From contig NC_036458.1 in assembly GCF_002775205.1 (NCBI RefSeq), positions 4,432,560 to 4,496,559 of the forward strand: a stretch of DNA of 64,000 nucleotides, read 5' to 3'. The position numbers were made by a program, and so were the translations under genes. Origin of the DNA: Xiphophorus maculatus. Lineage: Eukaryota; Chordata; Actinopteri; Cyprinodontiformes; Poeciliidae. The notes beneath the pieces were generated by a model, which saw only the letters and a program-made list of their open reading frames with translations, did no database searches and was not told the origin of the DNA. Below are positions 45,192 through 58,089 of this stretch, piece by piece. How positions within the stretch are numbered: the stretch's first letter is position 1; each line of letters starts with the position of its first letter.

Positions 45192-47396
45192 CTAGGCTGA
45201 ATCTTTCGCCGCGGCCGTCGCTCCGTTCTCCTCCGCCCCTTTGTCCTTTTTCTTTCCTGCTTTCTTCTTCTCCTTTTCCTTCTTCGCTTTCTCCTTTTCA
45301 ACTTTCTCTTTCTCTTTCTTCTCCTTCAGCTTTTTCTTCTCATCTTCCTTTTCCTTCTTCTTGTCTTCTTTGCTTTTCTTCTTCTTCTTTCCTTCGTCCT
45401 CTCCGGACACAGATGGGGTTGCTTCTTTTGGTGGTTGCGGTTGCGGCAGCGGCGGCGGCAGCGGTTGCAGCGGCGCGTTGTTGGCTGTCGGCGATGGGAT
45501 TGTGGGAGTGATCTGCTCTGAAACGATCCTTGGCGACAGCGTGTTCGGCGGAGACGGCTGGATTTGTGCTGAGCTGCTCTCCGCGGCTAAAGGGCTCTGG
45601 ACGTGTGGCGATGACGCCTTCGGAGCCGCGCCCGGAGGAACTGGCGGCTTCTGGCCTGACGATGAGGCAACAGGCGACTGACTCTCCGCCCCAGAAGGAC
45701 CCGAGAAGGAGATTTTTTTAGGCTGGGAGAAGAAGGGAGCCCTGGATTTCCGGAAACCGGGCAGGGAGAGGAGGCTGGACGAGGCACGCAGCGGCCCCGG
45801 CGGCGGCGCAGAGCTGCCCAGGAAGGAAAAACTGCCGCCTGAGCTGATGGACGACGCCCGGCGCTTATACTCAAAGATGGCTCTGGTGCCGTGGAGCCGG
45901 CGGCCCGGTTTGTGGGTCAGCTCACCTCTGGACTCCTTCCACTTCCTCACCTGGACGCTGCACTCCTTCTCGATGAGCGCCTCGGTCACCGGCAGCATTA
46001 TGATCTGAGCACAGACAGAGGAAGTGAGGCGTTTGAGACGAGGTGCCGTCTGGAAAATGAGTCATTATGCAAGTCTGTGTGCCTAAAAATAAGAAAACAG
46101 AACCAAAAATCCTACCAAGTAGACGAGTTTCTAGTGCAAATATCTTATTTATGACCATTATGACAGGAATTAAGGATGCAAATAGCCAGTTATTAGATTA
46201 AAATAAGTAGCAAGTTCTAGTTCCACTTATTTTACTTAAATAAATACAAATATTATCACCTTGTACAGTGAAGAAGGAAATTAACACAAATATAATGTTA
46301 TTTTTCTTTGCTTTCTCCTGCGTTACAATTACCATTATTAGTAGATTATTATTGTTATTTCTGGTTGTTCTTAATTGTATTTCTCCTTATATAGAACAGA
46401 ATCTATAAGGTGTACATTGGCAAGGAGTTGATAATTATTCTCCCTGGTTGTTATTCACAATTATTATTATAATGAGTTAATATATTTTTTGTCAAGCTAT
46501 GAGAATTTGTAATAATTTTGTTTATGTGAAATAATTTATTTGTTGGTTCTTTTTCACAGCATATTTAACAGGCATATGAATATCAAAGTTTTAGTTATAT
46601 ATTTCTGATAATTATTGAGTTGATAAGTAATATATTTTATTAAACTGGGCCAAGGGACATAGGATTAAATAAGTGTTTACTTCTTCCTGCTCCTTTTCAA
46701 ACAGAAATGTCGTAGTAAACTAATTATTTTGTTCTTGGTTATGTACGCACATATTTCCTCTTGGCCTACTGACTGCTTGTTTTCTTGTTTTTGAAAACGT
46801 GTTTAAAATAAATACGTAAAATGAAAATGAAATGAACTTCTTAAATAGGTCTTGTTCTAAGTGAAGTAATCTGCCCCTGGAACTAGAATTTGGTTGCTAG
46901 GTGACGGCCTGGGCTTGGCGAGGGTTGCTAGGTAACGACGCAGTGCCAGTTGAAAGTGACATAAGTGAAATAATCTGCCAAAGGAACTAGTACTTTTACA
47001 TCAATATAAAGAAGTATTTACTGAAAACACCTTTATCTTACTAAAAAGTTACTTTTAAGTTAATTTTGTCTTATTTCAAGTGTTAGAGAGACAGCAACAA
47101 ATACCACACTGAAAACTAAGCAGCTTAAAAAAGGGGGAAACATTTTGTTTTTAAATAAAGAGCTATGATTATTTATACAATATTAGAAATTTATTAAAAT
47201 ATACAAACGAGGGCGTGCCGTGGTGGCGTAGCGGTTAGCGTGACCCGTATTTGGAGGCCTTGAGTCCTTGACGCGGGTTCGACTCCCGGACCCGACGACA
47301 TTTGCCGCATGTCTTCCCCCCTCTCCTTCCCCGTTTCCTGTCAGCCTACTATCATATAAGGGACACTAGAGCCCACAAAAATACCCCCTGGAGGGG

Positions 47397-47479
<83 letters not shown>

Positions 47480-50400
47480 CGCACAAATACATTCTTCTTT
47501 GAATGAGTGAAAAATTAGATTAGCTCAAAATGCAATAACATAGCATTCATTAATGTTATTATTTTTTATGAATTAACCAAATAATAATAGCAGAAGGTGC
47601 TCTGTCTAATAGAAGATATTTTTTACAGTATTTTAATCTTGTGAAGCTAAAACTACCACTCGAGTTTTAGGGAGCACATATTTCCAGATAAAGGGTTTCT
47701 TCTTAACTTTAATTAAAAAAAAACATTAATAATCTTTGTACAGTTTTGACGCTCTGACAATGTTGCTCTTTCAGCAAATTGACTTTTTAAAGTTTGTATG
47801 CTCCAGTTAACTAATTACTAAATTAGTTGACGATTATTTCCATAACTGATTAATAGTTTCAGCCCTACACATGATATTTGCACCAGAAGCTACACTATAA
47901 GTACTTGGTAATATTTTGCTTTTGCGGTGTGTAAAGTTCAGACAGAACCGCTCACCTCCTGCACCAGCACGTCCTCCCGGATGGTGTCGGGTGAGATGTT
48001 CCTGAGCCGCTCCATGGTTTCGTACATTCCCTGCAGTTCCCGGAGTTTATCCACAGAGCCCAGCATCTGCTTCAGCAGCACCAAGCCCACGCGAAATATT
48101 ATCTTCACTCCTACAAGCACAGATAAAAAAAAAAACACAAATTTCTCTCAAGATATGAGAAAGAAAAGTTAAATCTAGAGCAACGGTGCGAGGGCCATTT
48201 GTGGCTTATTTACTGCTCCGAGTACGTTGTTTTTTTTCAGCAGATTGCCTTTTTTTGATTCTCTACAGTTAACGATTAATCGGTTATTAAATTAGATGAC
48301 GATTATTTCAATAATTGATTAATCTAGATTAATTTGAATAATCGTTTCAGTCAGGCTTGTCAGCTGCCTTTACATGTGTGAGGCTTACAGAAACCAAGTG
48401 AAGTGAAAATTACGCCACCTGAGGAATTGTGGGTAGAAAATAATTACAAGCAAGCTTTTTTTTTTCTTTCACCTATATTTTTGTACAACTTTGCGTAATT
48501 ATCACTCTGAATATGTTTGTTTTTTAACCAGATAGCCTATTTTTTCCAAGTATGTATATTCCAGTTAACTATTAACCGATTACTAAATTAGTTGACCATT
48601 ATTTAAATAATTGATTAATCTAGATTAATTTGATTAATCGTTTTATTCCTAAGTGGTTTGAGTTTTGTTTCTTATTGCAAAATTAAGATGAACTAAGCAA
48701 AACTGCACTTTTTTGTACAGTTTTAATTAGCTACCGCTCTGAATGTGTTTTTTTCACAGCAAATGGCCTATATTTTTGAGTCTGTATACTCCAGTTAACG
48801 ATTAATCGATTACTAAATTAGTTGATGATTATTTCAATAGTCGATTAATTGCAATTAATCATTCCTGTCCTAAATTTAAGTGTGCAAAAGAGGTAAAAAT
48901 GAGATGTACCTTCACAGAAAAACATGTCCCAGACCCGCAGCACAGAGGACCACGGTAAGGTGCGTGAGAATATGCACATGAACCACTCTGTCATGTAGAG
49001 GATCGGATCAATCTTGAATTTCTTAAGGTGGCGGTACGCCATCGGACACGTGCGCCGCAGGAGAGAGAAAAAGATCTCGCCGTCCAGCTGAATCGCTTCC
49101 TACCAAAAAGAAAGGGGAAGTTAACAATCCTGAGAATCGGAGAAAATAAAAACAGGTGGCTTCATTCGCTCACCAGGCCGGCGCTGTAGTAGCCAGGGAG
49201 ATACTTCTCACAAATCTGGACCAGGCACCAGAAAGCTTGCTGCAAAACACAAAATTAAACATTATTTAAGTTTTCTGAAAGATACAGAAAACCTTTAAAG
49301 GTTACTACAATTCTCAACGAAACATTTAGATATTTTACATTTTCGGTTGCTATAAATAGTATTTCAACACTTTGGGTGCTTAACACTGTTATTGCTTTAC
49401 AAATAAATCAAATCAACACAAATCTGCCATTTTTCACAAAAAAATGACATTTTTACATCAAAGTGAAAAACATCTACAAAATAATGTTAATTAAAGAAAA
49501 TCTAACATAGTTAAACTAACATGCAAAGAAGTCACAAGATAAATCTCTAAACAATGTTCTCACTAAGCAATTTAAAAACCTAACAACATAAAACTACAGC
49601 TAAAATTTTATGACAAATCTAAGTTTGAGCTTTTTTACTTGTGCCAGTTTGTACAATAAAATAAAAAAAAAATAAAAAAAGTTTGTGGTTATGAGATGTA
49701 ACTTTTTGTTAGGATGAAGTTAAATAAATCTGAATATTCTGATGTACATGTGGCATAACTTCACCGTAATTAAACCTCTATAAAACTTTTCATTAACTTT
49801 GTACAAGTTATTACAGAATTAGCATATTTCTTTCCTAATGAGATGATGGGGAAGCTCTAACCTCTGCAGGCATGTGCATGAGCAGCACTGCCGCCACGGG
49901 AGCCTGAGCCTGGCAGTAACCCTCATCAGGCCGGTACACCGTGTAGGCCTTCAGGATGCGGAATAAATCCTGTTGTCTGCCAAAACAAACACATTGAGAA
50001 TGAAACTTTGTTCAAATACAAGCAGTTCTGAGGTTTTATGGTGAAAAATTTCTCTCTACTCTGGGAAAAAAAGCACTTTTTTTAATGTTTATGGACCATT
50101 TCTGCTTTAACCGCGTCGCCTTTGTGGAAAATGCTAAGCTACTTTTTCAATTAAAGTTGCATATTTACCCGTGTCCGCCGCGCGCAGCAAACATCTCGTG
50201 AAAAGGAAACTGCCGGTGAAGATCTTTCTCGATGATATCCAGCCATTTAGCCTCACCCGGTTCTCTCTCCAGCTCCTGCAGGGAAAAATAAACAAAAAAA
50301 AAACAAAACAAGAAATGTGTCATTTTATTCAGGGCTACAACTCAAGACTGTTTTAGTAATCAACTATTCTGACGATTAATCGGATAACAAAAATTGGCAC

Positions 50401-53400
50401 ATACTCCAGATTCTCCATTTAAGCTATTTTTTTAAAGAATATCAAAAATTCACAAAAATATAAATAACACAATTAAATTCCTTCTTTTAAATAAGAAAAT
50501 AAACATTTTATTGCCAAAAATGCAACATAGCTTTCAGTGCAGCTAAATAAAAAACTTCTGTTGATTATTTTTTTTGGATTAAACAATTAACTGAATTCAA
50601 GGTTTTTTTTGGAACCAGGTGAAACTAAAACTATTTAAATTTTGGATAAAACATTTTTACAGACTAAGAATTATTTGTTTTAAGAGAAAATATATTCATT
50701 TTTATACAATTTTGGCTTAATTACTTTGCTGTTCTTTCAACAAATGGTCATTTTTTGAGTTTGCATATTCTAGTTAATTAATCGATAACTAAATTAGTTG
50801 ACAATTGTTTTAAAAAATTGATTAATCGAATGAATCGTTTCATCCCTAATTTATTCTTCATAATCTTTTGAATCCATGTAAATCCTGGAAAATGCATTAT
50901 GAGATTTTAGGCGAAGAAGTTCAAAAGATTTTTTATTTTATTTTTAATGATTGCTTTCTTGGAACAAAATAAGGAGTAAACCTTCAGACTGGGACAAAAA
51001 ACAGAGCCGACAGAGAGGATTACTTGTTAAGAAGATTACATTTTGTTTGTGTCTGCAGCCATTTTGTACCTTTAGATTTAAAGCTCTCTACTCAGTCCAA
51101 CGTTTAGTCACATATTGAAAAGAATCTATATTGATAGCAAGAAATCAAAAGCAAGGCTGCAGCTAAAGATTAATTTATCCACCTGACAATCGATTAAACG
51201 GATAAAAGATTTTTTGGCACATTCTGTCAATTTTTCATTTAAAAGTATTTTAATGTATTAGAAATACATTTTTGAAAATAACTAATTAAATTATTTTTTT
51301 ATATAAGAAAATAAAAATGTTTTTTCCTAAAATGCAACAACATGGCGTTCCTTTAATGCACCTTAAAAGAAAATACTTGCGACATCAACATGTGAAAAGT
51401 GCAGCTCTTTCTGCTTGACATCAATACAGTGTATACATGTCAATCGATTAGTAATTGGATGGCAAAAGATTCTTAATAGGAGTTTTTTTTCCCACAGAAT
51501 TTGAATCAATTGAAGCTAAAATTGTCACTTGGGGAGTTTTTGGTAGAATATATAAGGTTTTTATTTTATTTTTAATATTTTTTGTACAGCTTTGGCTTCA
51601 TTACTGTTCTAAATGAGTCTGCATACTGCACTCAACGATTAATTGATTGTTGACAGTTATTTCAGTCATGGATTAATTATTTCATCGCTAAAGAAAAGGG
51701 TTTGATAATTAATTCTCCAAGGATTTAGAAGTTAAGAGTAAAAATCTAACATAAAAAGTTTAGATTTTAGGAATAAAAAAAAATTAAATGATTAATTTTA
51801 CCTCAAACTTTCCAGGGTTTGCCTCCAGCAGCTCTTGGCTGTCGGACAGCAGCTGCCAGGCTTTAGATCTGAGGGAAGACGGGATTCCCTTCCTGCAGCG
51901 CAGCTTCACCTGAAATTCACACAAAGTTCACAATTTAAATGCATAAAAGGGTAAATTTTAAAATAAAATGTAAATCCTTTAGAAGAATTGCCGTTGTGTA
52001 CCTTTTGGAAGCGATGTTTGACCCACTTGTCCCAGTGGCAGAACATGTCCAGCCATTTCATCTCCCTTTGTCTTGCAACTTCAACTCGAACGTCCTTTTC
52101 ACTAAATAACAATAATAAAAAATATTTTACATAATATGACAAAAGGTCATAATTTTTTATTAAATTCTACACCTTTATTTTGTGCAGTGTTGATAATTGT
52201 CGCTTACCGCTGCTGAAAACTCAAAATTCAGAAAAAGGAGTAAATGTCTGGCAAAAAGATTTTATTTTCAGATTAATCTCAGAAATTTTCTAGGGAAAAC
52301 ATGGACATTTCTGAGCTCCAAAGTCAAAAACTTGTGAGAAAAAAAATCTTAAATTTTGATATTAATCTAGATAAACATTTAGAAATTTCTGAGCTTGAAA
52401 AGTCAGAAATTAGCTAGAAAAAACCCCTCACATTTTGAGGTTGAGCTAAGAAATTTTCTTGAAAATTTTAGAAATTTTCTAAGTTTGAAAAGTTAGTTAT
52501 TTGCGATAAAAAAAACTATTTGTTAGATTAATTTCAGAAATTATTTTTTAGGAAAAACTTGGAAATTTCTCCATTTGAAAAGTCGGAAATTTGCTAGAAA
52601 AAAATCTGAAATTTTTAGATTAATTTCAGAAATTTTCTAGAAAAAAAACCGTTGAAATTTCTGAGATTGAAATGTCAAAAAATTCAGACTTCTGAAACAC
52701 AAAAATCTGAGTTTTTTCTCAAAATTTTCTGAAATTAATCTCAAAATTTGTGAGTTTTTTGGCAGAAATCTACTTTATCTTTTTTGTCTGCAATAGCCAG
52801 AATTAAAAGAAACAAAGTAGCTAAAATTATTTAACTAAATGTGTGATAAATCTATTTATTATATGGTTAACTTAAAAATATTTAACTTTTTCTCCATTTT
52901 TAAATTTACTGAGATGTACCTGCAATAGTGGAAGTATTCAGTCACAAAGTAGCACAAGCAGAGCAGAAAATTACATCTAAAAGCCTAAATTATTTATCAG
53001 CGGAAGTGCAATTAGTCTGACAGATAAACAGAAGCCAGTCTGAGCAGAAAATAGGAAGAGAGATGATGGGTGTGTGTGTGTTGGGGTGTGTGTGTGTGTG
53101 ATACCACAGAAACACACACAGTCAGAACAGACTGAGTCAGAAAAACGCTCTCAGCACTATTTGAGTCAAACCAGAGGAGAGATAAAGGACAGAGACACGT
53201 TTAGTGCCGCAGAAAGGAAAAGGAGCAAACACAAGACGATCTGATAAGTCTAATAAATGCATGGAATCAATAAAAAATTTACAGATTTTATTTATTAAGA
53301 AAAAACCTCACTCATGTAATAATTTTCCCATAATAACTACTTGTGCAAACAACCACTGCCATCAAAACACTAAAATCACAAAGCTGATTTTAGTGTTTTC

Positions 53401-55804
53401 TTGCTGTCCTGGTTCCCAGCTTTCAAAAAGTGTTTTCACACCTGATCGATTGGTGGACTTGGTTTAATTTGGGGAGGAAAACTGCAACATTTTAGGATTG
53501 AAACTGACGATTATGTGAGTCATGATTATTCTGACGATTCATTTAACCACTATTGCTTTTTTATACAATATTAGAAATACATTAAACAAATAAGTTCCTT
53601 CTATAAATACGAAAATTAATGTTTTATTGCCTGAAATGCAATAACATAGCATTCAACATGTGAAAATTTCAGATCCTTTCTGATAGACTTAACCTTAAAA
53701 CAGCATAGAGCTGATCTGTTGATAATTTTTTTAAGATTAACTGATAGCAAAAGGTGCATTGAACGATTAATCAATAACTCAATTAGTTGATGACTAATCC
53801 GATTAATCGTTTCAGCCCTACTACATTTGTTACATTTTCAGCTGCTGCTGTTCTCTTTCACACTGCTGTGTCAAATAAGCCAAATGTTTTAACAAACCTG
53901 TTCCCCTCCTCGCCTGTGGGGGCGCCGCATTAAAACCTAAGGAAGGAAACGACACAAAAACCTCTGAAGACACTGAGCAACTTCCTTTTTCATGAAATGT
54001 AAACAAAAATGGAGTGGTATCAGATTTTGGCGGTTGTAGGATTTCTTTTTGTTGCCAATTCTCCCCCTACAGATAAACTCTCGTGTTTGTTTTGGTTGCA
54101 TTTACCCAGAATGCCTTGCGTTGTAGTCAATGCCATTCAGTTTGGTTTTTTTGGTCCGAGTCAGAGTTCGATTTCGCTTTCACAACTCAGTTAACGAACC
54201 GGACTTTCTACGTAAACGGACTGGAGTTTAATTAAAGTGAACTAAGCAAAGCTGGGAGTATTCACAGGCATGGTTTTGGTTCAGTTGAAGGCGGTTGGAA
54301 TGCAAACGTGAACGCTAAGCAGCCCAGAGACCACTCCAAGAGCAGAAAGTGGACTAAATCACAGGGCTTTCTGGGTAAATACAACCAAAACAAATGCGCT
54401 CGTGTAGCGCTAGCATGAGAAATGGCTCAGTCTTTTACTAAAGACAAAAGAGAAATCTTATGCCCTCTAAAACACTGACTTCTTTTAAATCTCAACTGAA
54501 AACCCACCTGTTTAGGATTGTATTTGAAACGTAATCAATTGCAAATTTAACCTGACTTAATGCTGTGTTTTGATTATTGATTCTATGTTGCATTGTGTTC
54601 CTGTGTTTGTAATGATGTAAAGCACTTTGAAATGCCTTGCTCCTGAAATGTGCTATACAAATAAAATTTGATTGATTGATAAAATCTGACGCTACTCCAT
54701 TTTTGTTTACATTTTGTGAAGAAGTTGCGTGCTTTCATGTTGTTTTCTTCGGTGGATCTTGGTGCAGCGCCCCAACAGGTGAGGAGGGGAACAAGTATCT
54801 CAGTGAAAGTAAAATCTGAAACAGAACAGCTGAAAATGTAACAAATGGTTCAACAAACTGAACCAAGATTACCAAACTACCAGGTGTGAAAGTCTCTACG
54901 TCTAACCCTATTCTCCAAACTGTGATCTATCTGAACAAACAAAATATTTGATCATATGAGAAGCAGACGATCAAATATAAGGAAAGGGAGTGTTAATAAT
55001 GACATACCCTCCGTCGCTGTACTGATTGCCACCCAGGAATCCGTACTTATCGGTGCGTCTCAAGGTGAGCCCGTTGATCTCAGAGTCTGAGCCCACAGAG
55101 CTCCCATCTTCTCCCAATCCGGACAGCGACTCCAGCGTTCCCGACATCAGGCTGGCCGAGTCCAGGTAGCTTAGTGTGTCCGGGGCCGGTTTTGGCTTGG
55201 GGTTAAATAGCGGGCCGGCTGGCTCTTGGATCACAGGCACAGTTGGGCTCGACGGCGCCTCTCTGGTGGACGTCGTTGGCAGTTCTTCAGCGACTGGATC
55301 CGGGTTTGGGGACGGCGGCGGCTCATTTTGAGGTTCTTGTGCTTGTTGTGGCGGCTGAGGTTTCTCCTCATCGTTAGTCGATGATGTTGTAGGGTTGAAA
55401 TCTGCACTCGTTTGCGGCTGAGCGACGTCAACGACGGGGTTTGAGTTAGAGGAAACGTGGACGCTTGGGTACAGATTGGGACCGGGGTTTAAATCCGGAG
55501 ATAACGGTTCCTGCGTGGTTTTTATCTGGGCTGCAGGTTGGGAAAAACCAGACTCTGTAACAGACTGGCCACCGGACGCCGTTTCCTGTTTCTTCCCTGC
55601 TGGCTCCTCCGTCTCAGGTTGAGCAGTCGAGGTCGAACCTCTTGAAAGTGCTGAAGAAGTGTTTCCAGTCAAAGCTTTGTCGTTGTAGAGGGAAGACTTC
55701 GGCAGAGGCAGCTCATTCACAGAGTCGGGGCAGCTGGAAGCTGGAGCGGCACTGGGGTCGCCCAGCGGAGGTGGAGAAGGAGGCAAAGTGGACAGCTCAG
55801 CCAT
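45192..55804 (-). CDS. tbc1d10b: TBC1 domain family member 10B (Rab GTPase-activating protein)
   Basis: Nine coding exons on the minus strand: 55804-55008, 52101-52002, 51909-51802, 50275-50169, 49976-49862, 49239-49174, 49099-48910, 48110-47956 and 46004-45192. All are GT/AG and phases join, giving 816 residues (human about 808). Residues 1-266 are a Pro/Ser/Glu-rich tail starting [13 protein letters not shown] and ending near [13 protein letters not shown]. The TBC domain follows: [18 protein letters not shown], the arginine-finger motif IEKDLHR (Arg356), the glutamine finger YCQ (Gln393), [11 protein letters not shown] and VWDMFFCEG. Both catalytic residues are present, so GAP activity is expected; family members act on Rab35, Rab27A and others in endosomal and exosome traffic. 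The C-terminus has [15 protein letters not shown] and then a long Lys/Glu-rich charged tail. I chose Met at 55804 because it follows an acceptor (TTTGTCCCAG) and a Kozak-like GCCATGG. Confidence 0.95.
46095..47095. repeat. Palindromic MITE fragments in tbc1d10b intron 8
   Basis: 46095-46240 has one arm (ccaaaaatcctaccaag...ttctagttccactta). 46850-47095 has the core and other arm, with GTTGCTAGGTGAC at 46893-46905 and GTTGCTAGGTAAC at 46924-46936 and the end gttacttttaagttaattttgtcttatttcaag. The 600 bp between are AT-rich with no recognised element. Confidence 0.65.
47211..47398 (+). mobile_element. tRNA-derived SINE, second complete copy
   Basis: GGGCGTGCCGTGGTGGCGTA, B box GGTTCGACTCCCGG, the body gacgacatttgccgcatgtc, cctgtcagcctact and the tail ccccctggaggggtaaaa. 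It matches the copy at 9932. Its A-tail runs into an AT microsatellite. Confidence 0.9.
47415..47474. repeat. (AT)n microsatellite
   Basis: About 30 uninterrupted AT repeats grown from the SINE's A-rich tail. Length is likely polymorphic. Confidence 0.97.
47740..48860. repeat. Cluster of 'gattaatcg..ttagttgacgatta' repeats in tbc1d10b introns
   Basis: Copies near 47800-47860, 48240-48350, 48545-48640 and 48775-48870 share cagttaac.attaatcgatta, ctaaattagttga and ttgattaatc. Each is preceded by 'cagc/caaattg.ctatttttgagt' and 'gtacagttttg'. Further copies at 50340-50840, 51165-51690, 53500-53820, 63720-63780 and 5705-5800. Known in kind from many fish genomes; noncoding. Confidence 0.65.
50340..51700. 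repeat. Further 'gattaatcg' family copies in tbc1d10b intron 3
   Basis: Two longer copies (50340-50840 and 51165-51690) share tctgacgattaatcgg, aagaaaataaacattttattgcc, gcaacatagc and a terminal cagttaac...gattaatcg. They probably represent the complete element, about 500 bp. Confidence 0.6.
52225..52800. repeat. AT-rich element copy in tbc1d10b intron 1
   Basis: At least eight degenerate units such as gattaatctcagaaattttctagg, ending ttttggcagaaatctactttatcttttttgtctgcaatagcc, which matches the family end. Confidence 0.62.
53431..54890. mobile_element. Foldback element with long inverted arms
   Basis: The left arm, 53822-54030 (tttgttacattttcagctg, ctgttcccctcctcgcctgt, aaatgtaaacaaaaatggag), is inverted at 54681-54848 (ctccatttttgtttacattt, acaggtgaggaggggaac, cagctgaaaatgtaacaaa). 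Pairing continues inward (tttggttgcatttacccaga at 54090 versus tctgggtaaatacaaccaaa at 54370). Outer ends ttttcacacctga (53434) and ccaggtgtgaaag (54882) also match. The right arm is interrupted by a LINE fragment at 54440-54680. No transposase was seen. Confidence 0.75.
54440..54680 (+). mobile_element. LINE 3' end with TTGA-type tail
   Basis: aactgaaaacccacctgttta, tgtaaagcactttgaaatgcc, gtgctatacaaataaaatttg and the tail attgattgat. This is the usual 3' end of fish L2/Rex-like LINEs, inserted in the foldback element's right arm. Confidence 0.7.
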
Positions 55805-55894
55805 GGCTCCAATCTCAGGTCTCTGGGACAAAATAAGAGAAAATAAATTACAAAAAACATACAAAATGGTTTGGCGATAAGTTGATTTAATCAA

Positions 55895-58080
55895 TCAATC
55901 AAATTTTTGGTGTTTGAAGATTTAATTTTTGGAGAATCTGGATTCTTTTTCACCATTACACCCGTTGATTTATATATTTCAGCACGCCCAAGGCGGCCAT
56001 CTTGTTTTTTTACAGATTTAATTTATCACCGTTTTGAATTCAAGTAAATTCTACAAAAAATATTGGGTCAAGCTACGTTTTTTTATGCAAAAAAAGTCAT
56101 AATATTACAAAAACACATTCACAGCAATAAGAGAATAAAGTCATACGACAATAAAGTTGAAATAATAGACAAAAGTCTTAATATTACCAGAATAAAATGG
56201 TAATATTAGAATTTCAGCACAAAAATCAAGCAAATTTTATTTTACTGAAGCTTTTTTCACATTAAAACTAATTGCTCATAATTTGAAGATGTGCCTGTGG
56301 TAAAATTACGTCTTTATTGTGATAATATTCTCATAATTAAACCAAAATTCTTGTAATACTCCATCATACAACTCGCAAAAGGGCTGATTGAAATAAGACA
56401 CTTTTTGAAAAAAAATTTAATTTCTCTCTTAGAAAAAAAAAGATTAAAATCAGATTCGGTATAAAAAATAATTAGATTTTATTTAGTTACAGTGGTTTAA
56501 ATAAGTATAGAAACACCAAATAAATAAACAAATCTAGACTTTTTCTTCTTAATGTAACATTTTAAAAGGTTAACTGCATTAAAAAAATGTTGCTTTTCAG
56601 CAAGAATCACTTGAAACTATAGTACATGATGGTAATAAGCAATTAGAAATGAATAATTGAGTTGTTTTTCCATCTGGCTTCATTCAATAAGTGACTCATT
56701 TCTGGTTTAGATTCGCACTAAAATTACAACAAGCGAGTAGGCTGGACTTCCTGTTTTTCTTAAAACAATACCAACAAGCTGGTTGAGCCTCTTTAACAGC
56801 ATGCATGGATTTTTAACCCAAGCCATGACTAAATCTGGAGTTTTTTCCAATAAGAAGTGTTGTGTAAAATGCAGTGACCAACTTCAAGTAGAAATTGAAA
56901 TTCTAGGTAGTAGAAATTATGAAGTGTCAAACAAATTGTCCCAAAAATTATTGCAAAAAAAAAAAAATATTGTCATTTTGAGGCAATTTTGACCTCATGT
57001 CATAACAATAATAGATAAAAGATGAGAAAAAACTTTTAAAATGAAGTATGAAGTCTCTGTAACAAAAATTGCGTTTAAAAAAAATTATTCAGCTTAGACA
57101 GGGAAAACAGGCAAAAGGGGCAAGTAGTGTAAAATCAAAATGGCGGCTTTTCAGCAATATTAGTGGGAAATAACTAACAAATGTTTTCCAAATGGACATT
57201 AGTGTGCTCATTTTAAATTAATTTATCATGTGATTAATTAATTAATTTTGTTACATGAAGATATTAAGTGCTGACTTATATACAGAAAAGTTTTGTGAAA
57301 AACATTAACAGCAGAAGTACGAATACTTGCACAAGTTTAGCATTTTTATAAGAAATATTTTTCTTAGCATTTTCTTCACTGAAGAAATTTACATAAATTA
57401 AAGGTTTGTGGGTTTTTTCACATCTTAGAGTGAGATTATGCAACTTTAATACAGCTTTTAGTTTATTTGAAGGCATTTTATACATCTTTATTTGCTAACG
57501 AAAGCTACCTACACTAATTTACAAACAATAGAGGCTTTAAGCTGCATTTCCTTTTCTGCTAAACCAGCTGAATTTACGAGTTAAAAGGAACTTCTCATGG
57601 AAGTAGAATGAAAGCGTAAATAATCTCAAAAACAAAAGGAAATTCTAATTTATAATAACGCTAAGACAGAAAAATACCAACCAAAAATCTTGAGTAACAA
57701 TGTTTGGTTAATTACGTTCATTTATTAATGTTAATTAAATGGGAAGGTTGACATAGCAGCAGAAAGAAGGTAAACTAGTTGTTTTTACATGTTTGACCAA
57801 AGCTTGTGAAGCTATTAGTACATTTAAATGTGTTTCCTGGTGCATAGATAACAAATAAATTTGTAATTCAGCACATCTATGCCTGTGTTTTAAAAAAAAG
57901 AAACATTTAAGTCAATTGAGTTGATTTTTTGTTTTCTATTGGTATCAGCCGATACCAAACCTCAGATATCAGAATCGGAAGTGAAAAAATGGATATTTAA
58001 ATGTTTTGTTATTTGCATGTTTTCACTCTCAATATGAACTATTTTTAGTAGATTAAAAGAAGAAATCTTTCGTTGTCAGG
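55895..58080. other. tbc1d10b upstream intron, no coding exon seen
   Basis: AT-rich sequence with 'gagaataaagtcatacg' repeats (56090-56370) and no other recognised element. Presumed part of the 5'-UTR intron. Confidence 0.45.
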
Positions 58081-58089
58081 CTGCTATTG

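Noticed and set aside
45182..45681. Plus-strand open frames rich in Ser/Phe/Pro
   Set aside because: They are antisense shadows of the Lys/Glu-rich and Pro/Ser-rich last exon of tbc1d10b.
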